A stretch of DNA of 64,000 nt from Cryptomeria japonica (taxonomy: Eukaryota; Streptophyta; Pinopsida; Cupressales; Cupressaceae), in assembly GCF_030272615.1 (NCBI RefSeq), contig NC_081414.1:665601938-665665937 (forward strand), read 5' to 3'. A program made the position numbers and the translations under genes. Each line of letters opens with the position of its first letter. The stretch's first letter is position 1. The notes under the pieces are model-generated. The model had not been told where the DNA came from. It was given only the letters and a program-made list of their open reading frames with translations, and made no database searches. Below are positions 45,571-57,234 of this stretch, piece by piece.

Positions 45571-46080
45571 TTGGCTTTTGAAACCATAAAAGTCTTTAGA
45601 ATATGATATCATCCTTATCTCAGAGATGCTAGAAAATCCAATTAGGTTGGTTATGGAAGGATCTAAGTAATCAATCTGTGGGTTCTCTTCCTAAGTTGCA
45701 ATGAAATTTGTTGCAAATGAAATTATTTAGTGTAGAGAATGCTTATGTATTTATATATGGAAATATTATATTTGCATGTGAAATCATTTTGGGGAAATAT
45801 TCACTAAGAACAACACTTTGATATATTATCTAACCAAAAATATTAAAATACGCAAAACATTTTACTTATTCTAAGAGAGATCATTGCCCTTTATAAATCT
45901 AGCAGCAAACACTTTCAAAGAATCACTTGTCAATGCAATGTGCACTCCCAAGGAACCAATTTTGAGTGTAACATGAACTCTTAAAGAATCTATCCTCAAT
46001 ACACTTGTAAGTTGTTCTTCTATCATCAGTACAACATGATGTACCTTCTCTAGAAACTTCAAACAACAAACACCTTGTAA
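45571..46080 (-). repeat. Shared Ty3 LTR, right part
   Basis: Matches about 18970-19484. With 25528-25838 it forms one LTR into which X2 inserted. The minus-strand polypurine tract AAAAAAGGGAGA follows at 46081-46092. Confidence 0.7.
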
Positions 46081-47478
46081 TCTCCCTTTTTTGACAGTCA
46101 TGTTGTGCGGGGTCCAACTCTTTATTCTGCAGATGTCTAGTGAGTGAACTGTCAGTGTAGAAGTAACATATATTTTGAACTATAGTTATTGTTAGTTAGG
46201 GAAAGTTGATCAATGTAATAAACTGGTTGACTTGATCTCACACCTACTAGTTTAGTTTGAGTTTGCATTGATTTAGGGATGGTTTTCTTAGTTAAATTAC
46301 CTATGCTTGAGAGATGCAGGGAGAATAAGAGTATAGAAAGATTGGGAAGATAAACAAAAGGGCTTCTAAAAACTAGAAAAAAAAATTAATTTCTTTTCTA
46401 GGAATGTGATGCTACTTACAACAGCTTCAACACCTAGAAGTGTGTCAACTTGATTTCTTATGGGTATAGAGACGAGAGGGACAACAAAATTGTGTAGGGT
46501 AACTTCAGGTCATTAAGGTGTTCAGATTTGCATGCTGCAGAGTTTAGGATCATTTATGTGTTCAGATTTGTATGCTAAGTGTGCCTAGTGATTTGTATCG
46601 CTCTAGTGTAATTCAATTTGAATTTGTATTATTTTTAATTGTTGGTGGAATATTATTAGGTTTTATTTTTCTGTGTGCATTCAGTTGAGGTTTTTACACA
46701 ACCATAAATTCATAGCTATTATTGTTTTGATAACATGTCATAAGAATTTGCAACATCTCCTACCTACTAATATGCATGTCGCATGTGCAGACCAAATGAT
46801 TGCCAAAATCCTTTCATGCATCCCAAGTGTTTTGTAGTGTACCTAGGGATATGGTTTTATTGTATTAAGTAGTTAATTTGAATATAGCAATAGGATGCAT
46901 ATGCTTTGTATCCATCCCACTAGTTAATTAGAATAGAAGTATTTATCTCACATTTGTGTGGTAAATGGTAGTGGTAGGTAGTTAAGTATTATATAATGTA
47001 GAGAACATGTGAAAAATATTATATAGGTTTAGATTTCATATTGAGATACTTCACAATGCCTCTATCTAAGGTGCATTCTATTTTTGAATTTATTACAACA
47101 TTTATTTTGTTTTTAAGTGAGTTTCTTAAGTTGTTCAATCCATGAAAATGGTAAAGAAGAAAAGCATGCAAAAAATTTAGGTTGCCAAACTCCATTCGTG
47201 CCACCCAGTAAATTTAGGATGATTCTCTACCATCATCCTCAAACTAACTTGGTAGGTCAAATATAGAGTTCATATTCCTAGTTTTTAGCTATCCAGTTAC
47301 CTCTTTTAGTTCCAAAATCTTGTTGTGTCAAAATTGACATGACTGCAATATCTAGAACTAAACACATGACATGTGAATTCAAAATGTAGAATTGGAAATG
47401 CTTCACTACTTTAACCACTGCATAAGCATGCTTGTCCATCTGAGAATACTTAAGATCATGAGTTTTGAGAGGACAACT
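46081..47478 (-). mobile_element. Ty3/gypsy element copy 2, 3' part
   Basis: Matches copy 1 from 19485 to about 20885, with scattered differences and small gaps. The minus-strand frame 47487-47278 starts PTSCPLKTHDLKYSQMDKHA and continues VKHFQFYILNSHVM and LTQQDFGTKRGNWIAK, the end of the RT-linked RNase H. It is cut at 47479 by X4; the rest of copy 2 must lie beyond 64000. Like copy 1 it has no integrase after RNase H. Confidence 0.75.
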
Positions 47479-49105
47479 TGTTGGCATTTTGGCATTAAGT
47501 TGTCATTGATGTCAACCAATTTGGCAAGGTCACCGGTAAGAAAGGAGTGACCGCTATGATGGAAATTCACTTGAGAGTGAGCAGACAGAATGAAGACTTA
47601 CCGGTAAGACATAAACTGGGATGAAGACTATGTGCATATTAACATGTTGAGTAACAACCAGTAGAGAAATAAATCGGTCTGGAGGTTGGCTGCCTATTTT
47701 TTATGAAGAGGCAGAATGTTAAAGTTATCACAAACTACCAAAGGAGAAGATGTGTTGTCGATGCAGTGTGCACTATAGATTAGCAGAAGAAGAAGGTCTC
47801 ACCGGTAAAGGGATGTACTAGTATGAGTTTTCTAAATGATCAAGTATTAACTGACTGTGTGTCGATGAGCTAAGTGATTGACTATTGTGATGACATGTGG
47901 AGCTGAGGTGGAAAACATGTAGAGGTTGGTGAAGCCTCCATTGATATTAATGAAACAACCACAAATCATGGGATTATAACTGACTGATGTGACTCGAGGA
48001 AGAAATAATGATAGAGGTAGATCAGGGAATAGTTGGCTCTTGAATCAATGCAAAGGAAATCCGATTGCAAGAAGACCTCAAAAAGGAAACAACTGAGTGT
48101 TTTATGTTGATAGATTTCAAGGTAGGAAATCTTGTACGTGATTTCTATCTTTAGCAAGTATGCATTGGATAATGGGAAATGTGTATAGATGCATCCCTGG
48201 AGTACAAGAAATCAATCCAAGATAGACTAGATCAGATCTTATGAAGATTGTGTCAGGTAAAGGAAACCCTAACCGCTTAGTGTTTGAATGCATTCTTGGT
48301 GGGAAATCATGATGTTAAATATATGACCTCGAGATAGAGCAAGCTGATGCAGAAGAGAACAAAAAAGAGAGAAGAGAGATTAAGTATATGGAAGAATTTT
48401 GGCCTTAGAATTCATTCTAAGAAAGTTGCAAACTATGCAAGAAAACCAGTGAGAGGGTTTAATCGGCAGTGATTGGGTACCAGTATAACTTTAGTTTAAT
48501 AGTTAAACAAATCGGTGAGGTGTGATAGAGAAAGAAAGCATCCAAGTGTGACATAGTGTGCGGTGAGACTGGGAGAAAGAGAGAGTGATAATAAAGGCCA
48601 ATAATTAGAGAGAGTAATCTCACAATCGGTAGTGTGAGATCTAGTGGAGGAGAAAAGACTGTCAATCGACAGTAGGATATTTTATCAAGAGTTGCAGAAT
48701 TCATTTGCAACAAGAAGACTTAACTATATCTAAATTGTATTTCAATATACATCTCCAAGTTGGAGCTTGGTGCAGGGGTTGGTGCCCTAAAATGGAAGGG
48801 GTTGGTGCTGCTTGGGTTGGTGCCCTAAATCTATGTAATCTAGTGTTTTACTTGTGAGGTTGGATTGGAGCAGTAATCTCCAGTAGCTTTTCTCATTGAG
48901 GTTTTTCTGATATTGGGTTTTCCTCATACATCTAGTGTTGTGGATTGCATTTGTGTGATTGATCTCTTTGGTTTTCCTTTCTGCTTCACTGGTTTGATTG
49001 TTTAGTGCTTAAGTTAATAACCGGTATTCTAAAGTTGCTTTGAAAGGTTAAAAAGTTTAGCAACCACTGATTCACCCCTCTCTTAGTGGTACTATGTGTT
49101 CAACA
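47479..49105 (+). repeat. X4 5' LTR (1,627 bp)
   Basis: Starts TGTTGGCATTTTGGCATTAA, as does 63813, and ends GTGTTCAACA. It includes ACTGATTCACCCCTCTCTTA near its end, like the other copia LTRs of the window. Confidence 0.88.
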
Positions 49106-49107
49106 AT

Positions 49108-49119
49108 TGGTATAAGAGC
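49108..49119 (+). other. X4 primer binding site
   Basis: TGGTATAAGAGC, one base different from the usual TGGTATCAGAGC, two bases after the LTR end. Confidence 0.85.
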
Positions 49120-49171
49120 GTAGGTTCCCGGTTATCTTTAAACCTTAGATAGATTCTAGACTTTTAACACA

Positions 49172-50512
49172 ATGGCAAGAAATGAGTCTGCTTCCTCAAA
49201 AGCCCCCATGTTTGATGCATCCAAGTATGCCTTCTGGAGAAAAAGAATGGAGACCTATATTTCCTCCCTGGGTTTTGATGTGTGGATGTTTGTCAAGAAT
49301 GGGTATGATGTTCCTAGTGTTCCTCCAACTAATCTGGATGCCAAAAAGGAGTATGAGAACAATGAAAAGGCCAAACATGATATCTTGAGAGGGTTGTCAA
49401 ATAATGAGTTTGTCAAAGTCATGCACTATGTTTCAGCAAAGGAGACTTGGGATAAATTGTAGAGGTTATTTGAAGGAGATGCAAAAGTCAAAGAGGCCAA
49501 GCTACAAGCACTAAGGGTCCAACTTGAAAGAATCAAGATAAAATATGATGAAAAGATTGCAGACTATCTTCAAAAATTTGATGAAATTGTGAATACCATC
49601 AGAGGACTTGGAGAAGAGATTGCAGATGAGATTCTTTTCAAGAAGGTACTTAGATCTCTCACACCCAAGTATGATACTAAGATGTTTGCCATAGAAGGAA
49701 CCAATGATTTGAAGACTTTTACAATCGATGAGTTATTTGGCTCACTGACAACCTATGAGATGAGAATAACTGGTGATACTTCCTTAAGGAAAGAAGCAAC
49801 ATTCAACATCACCAAAAAGGGCAAAGAAGCAGCTACTCATAAAGAATCCAGTGAAGACTCTAATGTAGAAGTAGAAAAATTTGTCAAGAAGCTCAAAAGA
49901 GGATCTGGCCAGTATAAAGGAAAGCTACCACTTAAATATTTCAACTGTGGTAAGGTTGAACACTTTGCTAAAAATTGTTCCCACAAAGAAACCAGTGTAG
50001 ATGAGTCAAGAGAGTTCAAAAAATCTATTGCCAAAGATAGAGAAAGAAACATCTACCAACAAGGAAGGAGAGACTACCGGAATTAGAAAAGCCTATATAA
50101 TATTGAGGATGATACAACAGATGAAGAAAATGCATCAGAAGATGATTACCATAAGAATGACAGAAAAGTCAATCTCTTCATGGCACTTGATGAACCAGTT
50201 GATGAAGATGAGGAAGAGGAGGATATTGAAGGTAAAGTGGATTTGGAAGGTGAACTTATTAGTGCTCTTGAGGAATTGAGTAAAACAAGAAGAGATCTCA
50301 AAAAGGCCAAGCTTGTTGTAGTAGATGAACAAGATCTGTTGAAGCAATCCCTGGATGAGTCCATTTAAGTTATATCTAACTTGAAATTGCAGCTAGAAGA
50401 AACTAAGACAATATGTGAAGCTACATCCTCTGATCTGATAAAGAAGGAAATAGAGCATGAAGAGTTGGAAGTAGAAATAGTCAAGCTCATAAAGGAGCTT
50501 GAAGAGCACTAA
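49172..50512 (+). pseudogene. X4 gag, first part
   Basis: One frame from MARNESASSKAPMFDASKYA with stops at 49460, 50084, 50366 and 50510. It has the DUF4219/UBN2 capsid region (AFWRKRMETYISSLGFDVW, WDKL, LFEGDAKVKEAKLQALRVQL), a zinc knuckle that lost its first Cys (YFNCGKVEHFAKNC), an acidic stretch, and the Sirevirus-type coiled coil (GELISALEELSKTRRDLKKA). Gag forms the particle. This full-length version shows what X1, X2 and X3 ORF1 lack: the capsid region upstream of the coiled coil. Confidence 0.85.
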
Positions 50513-50534
50513 TAAGTTAGATCTCTTACACACA

Positions 50535-50834
50535 AAATTAATTCCATTCATTTGTGATAAAAATAGATAATTCTTTTATTTATTCAAGAAAAGAGTCTTT
50601 TCATTGCAACTGAACTTCTTTTTCTGAAAAGCTTTGAGTTCCAATTTTAGAGAATAATTCAATAAATAATAATAAATTAATTCCATTCATTTGTGATAAA
50701 AATAGATAATTCTTTTATTTATTCAAGAAAAGAGTCTTTTCATTGCAACTGAACTTCTTTTTCTGAAAAGCTTTGAGTTCCAATTTTAGAGAATAATTCA
50801 ATAAATAAAAGAATTATCTATTTTTATCACAAAT
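50535..50834. repeat. Exact tandem duplication with foldback arms, inside X4 gag
   Basis: A 134-bp unit at 50535-50668 recurs without difference at 50674-50807 (period 139). A 35-bp arm ATTTGTGATAAAAATAGATA... occurs at 50549-50583 and 50688-50722, and its exact reverse complement at 50800-50834, so the segment can fold into a hairpin. It splits gag between ELEEH and the following YEGNTEALDKMLSKQK segment. Confidence 0.8.
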
Positions 50835-51384
50835 ATGAAGGCAACACTGAGGCCTTAGACAAGATGTTGAGCAAACAGAAGCAATCCAAAGACACTGGTG
50901 GCTTAGACTTTGAAGAAGGTCGAAGTTCAACCCACAAAGATAAATCCAGCAAAGAAATAAATCCTCCTCTTCAATTGAAGGTGAAGAAAAGAAGACATTC
51001 ACTGTAGGCAAGGATACCCATAAAAAGACATATGCAGATGTTGTTGGGAATCGCCACTCAAACCGGTATATAGCAATGAACCGGAGGCCATACTCCTTGT
51101 ACCAACATGTAGATCCAAGGAGAAATGCAAGAGTTGTCCGTGAAGGATTCACCAGATTCAACAACATGAAGGGAAGACCCCCAATGAGGTAGTCCCATTC
51201 AGGACCAAGGCAACCTAACTGGTATGTTTCAAATTTTCATTGTTACTGTTACCAGTGTAACAAATTTGGGCATAGAATAGCTGACTGTAGATTAATCAAT
51301 AAGTCCTCTATGATTTATGAAAATAGAAATTGAAGATGGGAAAATGGAGCAAGGTGGATTAGTGGTGGTTATCAGACAAATCAA
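50835..51384 (+). pseudogene. X4 gag, second part
   Basis: Resumes with YEGNTEALDKMLSKQKQSKD and GGLDFEEGRSS, the counterpart of NGLGFEVGESS in X1 and X2 ORF1, and a knuckle CYQCNKFGHRIADC near 51247-51290. Frame changes occur (near 50930 and 51000). It is interrupted after YQTNQ by the insert at about 51385. Confidence 0.7.
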
Positions 51385-52310
51385 ACACTAAAAGCATAAT
51401 AACATGAAGCATAGACCAAATCAGATAAAAAACATGAAGATTAATACTTTTTAACTTGCAAACCTTTTACCTTCTTCCTTGGATTGAACCTTTGATGAAG
51501 CCAAAGATGCACCCTTCCTTAGCTTGTTTGGATTGACTCCTTGATTGTGATGTGGAATGCTCTCCTTTTCTCAACAAGACTAATGGATTATTGGATTGGA
51601 TTGAAAGATTAAGGATGGATGGATTTGATTGGAGGATTATGGAGAGAGAGGAGAATAGAGCAGCACGGGGATGCTATGAGAAGTGGATGATTTGTGAGGA
51701 GGATTAGCTCTAATTTATAGATTGGAGAAGGCCAAAGGAGGGCCAAGATTGATTTGATTATGAAGGGTTGAGATTGATTTTAGATAGAAGGCATGGATCA
51801 AGGGTGCCTTGGGAAAATAAACAGGAATATAAAATTCCTTTGGAAAAAGGGGGGAGGAATTTGAATTTCAAACTTGAGGAATTAAAAAATCCAAAATAAG
51901 GATGTATTGAGAGATTCAAAGAAATTTTAATTTCTTTGAGAGACTCAATGTTGATGTGACATGAGTGGGAATAAAAAATTGGAGAATAATGATAAGCATG
52001 ATTATGAGAGATTCTAGAAGGATTAATTAGGTTGAGTGGGATTAGGAAAAGTGATTTGTAGGAATCACATGACTAGGTTAATTAATTAGAATTAATTAAC
52101 TGAGTGGGTTTAGAGGAAATAATTGTTGAGAGGACTTTAGAAGAATAGGGGAATAATTAATTTATTTGATAAATTAATTATTGGACTATAGTGATAGGAT
52201 TAATTAAATTAGATTTAATTGATTCTAAGAGGAATAAGGATAACACTGTTAAGTTATATAATTATGTTGATAGGCTTAAATTAATTAAATATTAATTTTA
52301 GGTGTCTACA
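51385..52310 (-). repeat. Insert in X4 gag, probably part of a Ty3-type LTR
   Basis: About 925 bp separate ...YQTNQ from NPFNALWDMNVVCYEC. The right end on the minus strand reads TGTAGACACCTAAAATTAAT, a common plant Ty3 LTR start, also seen at 14967. The left edge lacks a matching terminus and no clear target duplication is visible, so it may be truncated. No coding motif inside. Confidence 0.5.
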
Positions 52311-53944
52311 AAAATCCATTTAATGCACTCTGGGATATGAATGTTGTTTGCTATGAGTGCAATGGATATGGTCATAAGAGTTTTGAATGTAGGTAGAATA
52401 AACTGGTACCCTACAATAATTTTAAGGATTTACCTTCTGATGAAAATGTGAAATGCTATAACTGTCAAGTGTTTGGACACATAGCAAGGTTGTCTAAAAA
52501 TAGGAAGATCAAGCAGAAGAAGATAAATCCTAATCAAGAGCTAGTAACTGAACCTGAGCACAACATAGCAGCTGACAAGAAGAAGGAAACCAAACCGGTA
52601 TGGGTTGAGAAAGAAAAGGAAAAGGCAGAATCAAGTCTGATAGTGCAGACTGCTTTACATGCTAAAAGGAAAAATCTATGGGTTGTAGATAGTGGTTTCT
52701 CCAACCACATGACTGGTGACAAAAAGAAATTCATCAAACTTGAAGACTGGAATGGTGGTTCAGTAAGGTTTGGAGACAACTCGTCCATCAAAATAAATGG
52801 AAAAGGCACTCTAAGTATTGATGGAAAATTGAAGGCACGTAATGTATATTATGTGGAAGGCCTAAAGCACAATCTGCCGAGTGTGAGTCAGATGTGTGAC
52901 AAAGGTTATATATTCACCTTTGACTCAACTGGTTGCCAGATAAAGAAAGATAGTACCGGTCAATTTGTGGCAGAAGGAAAGAGAACGTATGGCAATGTTT
53001 ATAATCTAAAGGAATTCTATGAGTCCCAATGCATGTTAGGACAAGTTGATGAAAGTTGGTTGTGGCACCGAATATTAGGCCACATAAACTTTGATAACCT
53101 AGTTGCAGTAAGCAAAAAGGGGTGTGTGAGAAATATTCTACCCATCATCAAACCGGTAAACACATTTTGTGATGAATGTGTGAAAGGTAAGAAAACTACG
53201 GTGAGCTTCAAGACAAAAGAGAACAACACCTTAAGACCACTTGAAATTGTGCATTCAGATTTGTGTGGTCCAACTAGGACAAGAGCACTTTTAGGTGACA
53301 AATAATTTATGCTCTTTATTGATGACTACTCAAGAATGACATGGGTCACCTTCCTGCAATATAAGTCACAAGCTTTTGAAAGATTCAAGATCTTTAGGAA
53401 GATAGTGGAGAAAGAAAGCAGGTGCAGGTTAAAATGCCTAAGATCATACTGGGGTGGAGAGTTTACATCAAATGAATCTGAAAATTATTGTGAAAAACAT
53501 GGAATTAGAAGGCAATACTCAACTCCTAGGACACCACAGCAAAATGGTGTGGTAGAAAGGAAGAACATGACAGTCAAGGAGATGGCCAACACCATGTTAA
53601 ATGAGGCCAGTCTGTCAGACACATATTGGAAGGAAGTTGTTCATGCTATTGCATATACTTTGAGTTGGGTTCAATTAAGAACACACAACAGAATGACACC
53701 TTATGAGTTGTGGTATGACCGGAAGCCATTAGTCAAATACTTCAAAGTATTTGGAAGCAAGTGCTTTATCAAGAAAGATATGGATGGTCTAAGTAGTTTT
53801 GACTCTAGGAGTGATGAAGGAATCTTCCTTGGTTACTCATCTAATAGTAAGGCCTACAAATGCTATAACAAAAGACTAAGAAGAGTAATTGAGAGTGTGC
53901 ATGTAAAGGTTGATGAGGATATACACAAAGGATGTCAACCATAG
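52311..53944 (+). pseudogene. X4 gag end, protease and integrase
   Basis: Two knuckles (CYECNGYGHKSFEC; CYNCQVFGHIARLS with the last Cys lost), then from 52448 one frame with stops at 53303 and 53942. It contains protease LWVVDSGFSNHMTGD (about 52677), GAG-pre-integrase and zinc region (HRILGHINFD...CDECVKGK), integrase core (VHSDLCGPTRTR, IDDYSRMTWVTFL, TPQQNGVVERKNMT) and C-terminal part (YFKVFGSKCFIKKD, GIFLGYSSNSKAYKC). The integrase would insert the element's DNA. X3 interrupts the pol about 180 bp further on. Confidence 0.88.
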
Positions 53945-54122
53945 GTTAATCAGTATGATAATTCTGATGATGAATATGATGAAGCTCGGTCAGACATTGA
54001 ACCAGAGGAAGCATCCAAGAAGGCTCCCAACCGATATGTAAAGATGAATCACCCGGAAGAGTAAATTCTGGGAAATAAGAGTGATGTTGTGCAGACTAGA
54101 AGAAGACTTTCCCAGAATGATG

Positions 54123-55274
54123 TGTTACTACTTATCAAATTGCCATTAGTTTTTATATTCAAAGTCATACTATATACTCTAGTTGGTTAACACTACCGAA
54201 TCATGCAGTCGGTATACACAAAGAAGTTGGTATGCACAGTCTAGTTGGTTACAAAGGAAAGCAGTCACAGAATGCAGTATACACCGAGCTGTCTACCGAG
54301 TATCTTTTTATGTCTACCGAGCAGCGAAGATGACACACCGAGTTGATATACACCGAGTGAAACGTGTTACCAAATTCATTGAACCTGGACATGCACATGA
54401 AAACATGTTATAAGATCGAGGCACATCTAACCATTATCACATTGGAAATTGCACTAGAAGATTGTGTATGATTTTGAGACCAATCTAACCAATGAAATAT
54501 TCTGTATAGTTATTCATTCGATAAATCATGTTTGTAAGATTGAAGCAATGAATAGGATCACCATCTGAAGAGATCTATTTATACAGCATGAGCTAAGGGT
54601 GTGTACATGAGTGTAAGAAGACTGTTACAGAGACATAGAGGTCACCGAGAAGGTTTTCAGAGAATAGTCGAAGAACAGAGTAAACAGAAGGGTTTACCAA
54701 GTTACTAAATGGGTTACCGAGGTATGCTATAAGCAAGGTAATCTATTCTGAGCACATAGAATCTGCTATAACATTTCAAATGTAAAGTTGCAGATATTTG
54801 TAATGATTTTATTGTAATATTGTGAAGTTGTAAGAGAAACCTTTAACAAGGTAAAAGACTCTAATCAAGTCTATAAATTGTAAAGCCTCTAACCAAGTGC
54901 AGCATTTAGATTAAGTGTTGTAAAATCCTTTAGCAAGGTAGATCTAATAGATCTTGTTACTCCTAAAAGGGTAAGCTATCAGAAATAGCTAATATGTAGC
55001 TCTAACCGAGCACTCTTTATTATTGCAGTAGTGAAGTTGTGGGTGCCATCCCCACCGCAGTTTTTCTCTCTAACCAAGAGTTTCTGCGTAACCAAAATAT
55101 ATGTGTTATGGAGTGAATCATGTATGATTGTTATATATATTTTTTTAGCTTTATTTTATGTTACTGCACTATTTTGTTTATGCATAATAGTAAAGTTATT
55201 ATTCAAGAAAAGTTTTGGAGTACTGATTCACCTCTCCTCTCTCAGTACATTAGCTTTCCATATTGGGCCTAACA
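54123..55274 (+). repeat. X3 5' LTR (1,152 bp)
   Basis: From TGTTACTACTTATC to GGGCCTAACA. It carries a TATA-like word CTATTTATACAG at about 54575 and GATTCACCTCTCCTCTCTCA near the end. About 11 differences from the 3' LTR occur in the first 215 bases by eye, nearly all transitions. Confidence 0.92.
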
Positions 55275-55276
55275 AT

Positions 55277-55288
55277 TGGTATCAGAGC
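55277..55288 (+). other. X3 primer binding site
   Basis: TGGTATCAGAGC, two bases after the LTR end. Confidence 0.92.
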
Positions 55289-55336
55289 TTGAATCTTGGA
55301 AAAGGGTTTAACTACCTAAAGAGAAAGATCTTATCA

Positions 55337-56689
55337 ATGGAAGGCTACAAACAATCTCGAAGGATTGTGTATCTGCAAGAAGAGCTAGATCATGCTAATC
55401 AAGTGATTGCAGACATGCAAAAACAGATGCAAAAATCTCTGAAAGTAAGAAGAAGATTATCTGATGATTTGCAGGACTCTCAAGAATTAGTGGAACAAAT
55501 TGACACATCATCTGAGAACAATATATCTGAAGAGACTGAAGAAATGATTGGAGTATTGAAAGAAAAGAACAAAGCACTGGCTGATCAACTAAAAGCAATG
55601 AAAAGAGAACATGAACATTTCAGCACACAAATGACTAAAAATCTAGATGCATTAAGGACATCTAAGGATAAAGCAAGAGATCTAGAAAGAGAGAAACAAC
55701 AACTTGAAGTCTTAGTATCTGATAAAAATGGTGAAATCATAAGGTTGACTGGGATTCAACAAAATATGATAGATCAACTAGGTTATGCACATCATGAAGC
55801 AATTCTGAAGAATGATGAAAATCAAGAATTGAAACTTGAAGTATCAAGGTTGACCAATGAACTTGAAGCAAAGAAGAAATCCAAAGAAACACTGAAGAAG
55901 AGTTATGAAGCGTCAAAGATTTTGGATGAGCAACTGAATACAAGAAGACCCAACAAAGATGCAGAACTCAGTTACAAAGGAAAAGACTCTACCGAGAAAG
56001 GAATTCATACTACCGAGAGAGGAGAATCATCAAAGCAAGTTGGAAATAGGAATAACATCAAAAGAAAGAAGCCTATTTGCTACTACTGTGGAAATCAAGG
56101 TCATACTGCCAACATATGTCAAATCAGAAAAGGTAAGCAACCAAATATCACTAAGTCAAATGGTTATTGTTACAATTGCAATAAATATGGTCACACATTT
56201 AACCAGTGTAGGACAAAGTCTGTTAACAATTATCAGAAGGCAAAATACAAAGGGTTTTGTAGAAACTGCAATAAATATGGACATAGTACCGAGAAGTGCT
56301 GGCTTAAGCAAAAGAACTACATGTGGTCTGCACACCGAGCAAACACTAGAGGTTACCAAACTCACATAGATCCTTACCGACAATATGCAGCAATACCATG
56401 GGATTACAATACAAGGATATGGTGTGAATGTTGTGGAAGATATGGACATATTAGCGCTAACTGTTTTATAAGGTTTGGAATGAACAACCGAAGATCATGG
56501 AGAAATCTTGGTATGGCATGTTTTCATTGTCACAAAGTTGGACACTTGGTTGGAGATTGCAGAGATCAACCTAGAAAAGACACTGAAGAAATCAAAGAAA
56601 AATTAAAGATGATTTGGAAAAAGAAGGAAATTGTGTCAAATGAAGAAAGCACCTTACCTACCGATTTAGGTGCACCTATTCCAAATTAA
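55337..56689 (+). CDS. X3 ORF1: coiled-coil protein with five CCHC zinc knuckles, intact
   Basis: 450 codons without a stop. I use the ATG at 55337 (MEGYKQSRRIVYLQEELDHA); the frame is open upstream into the LTR, but this ATG lies 49 bases after the primer site, as in X1 and X2. Residues about 10-215 form a long heptad-rich coiled coil. Knuckles follow: CYYCGNQGHTANIC, CYNCNKYGHTFNQC, CRNCNKYGHSTEKC, CECCGRYGHISANC and CFHCHKVGHLVGDC (about residues 250-430), with basic linkers. This resembles the C-terminal half of Sirevirus Gag without the capsid region. Likely role: binding and packaging of element RNA (family knowledge plus inference). It is the only intact retroelement frame of this size in the window. 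Confidence 0.85.
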   Translation: MEGYKQSRRIVYLQEELDHANQVIADMQKQMQKSLKVRRRLSDDLQDSQELVEQIDTSSENNISEETEEMIGVLKEKNKALADQLKAMKREHEHFSTQMTKNLDALRTSKDKARDLEREKQQLEVLVSDKNGEIIRLTGIQQNMIDQLGYAHHEAILKNDENQELKLEVSRLTNELEAKKKSKETLKKSYEASKILDEQLNTRRPNKDAELSYKGKDSTEKGIHTTERGESSKQVGNRNNIKRKKPICYYCGNQGHTANICQIRKGKQPNITKSNGYCYNCNKYGHTFNQCRTKSVNNYQKAKYKGFCRNCNKYGHSTEKCWLKQKNYMWSAHRANTRGYQTHIDPYRQYAAIPWDYNTRIWCECCGRYGHISANCFIRFGMNNRRSWRNLGMACFHCHKVGHLVGDCRDQPRKDTEEIKEKLKMIWKKKEIVSNEESTLPTDLGAPIPN

Positions 56690-57234
56690 TTAGTAAAGGT
56701 ATTAAGGGACTGCATTCTCTGAAGGTTAAAATCACAACAGTTCCTATTCTATTATGTACTAAATTCAAAATCTGCATAGTTAAGATGCATTAGTAAGTTT
56801 GAAGTTCTATCAAAAGTACTTTACAGGAAACCTGTCAAGTCGGTGAATACAGGAAGCCTGTCAAGTCGGTAAATGAAGGAAATTTGGTTACTCGGTTAAA
56901 ACAAAAAGGAGAGTAAATCAGTTAAAAAGGAACCGAGTGCATTTAATGTTTTTGACCTAACCCGCACAAAGCTCGATAAGGTATTTTGTGTACTTAAAAG
57001 CATTTTCGCAGTCATTTACACTTACCAAGTTTTTGAAAGAGTAGAGCAGAGTGATTCCAAGGTGATCAAACCTCATTCAAAGTGAATTAGAGGTATTTAC
57101 ATCAAATCTCATCACACTGTTAAGCTAGCTTACCGATCTTATCAAATTTTTATTATCTGTTGATTGTGAAGTGTTTGTCATTTGATATTCTAAAACCCTA
57201 AGGACTCTTTACTAGTTTTTACCTGAAATCTTAA

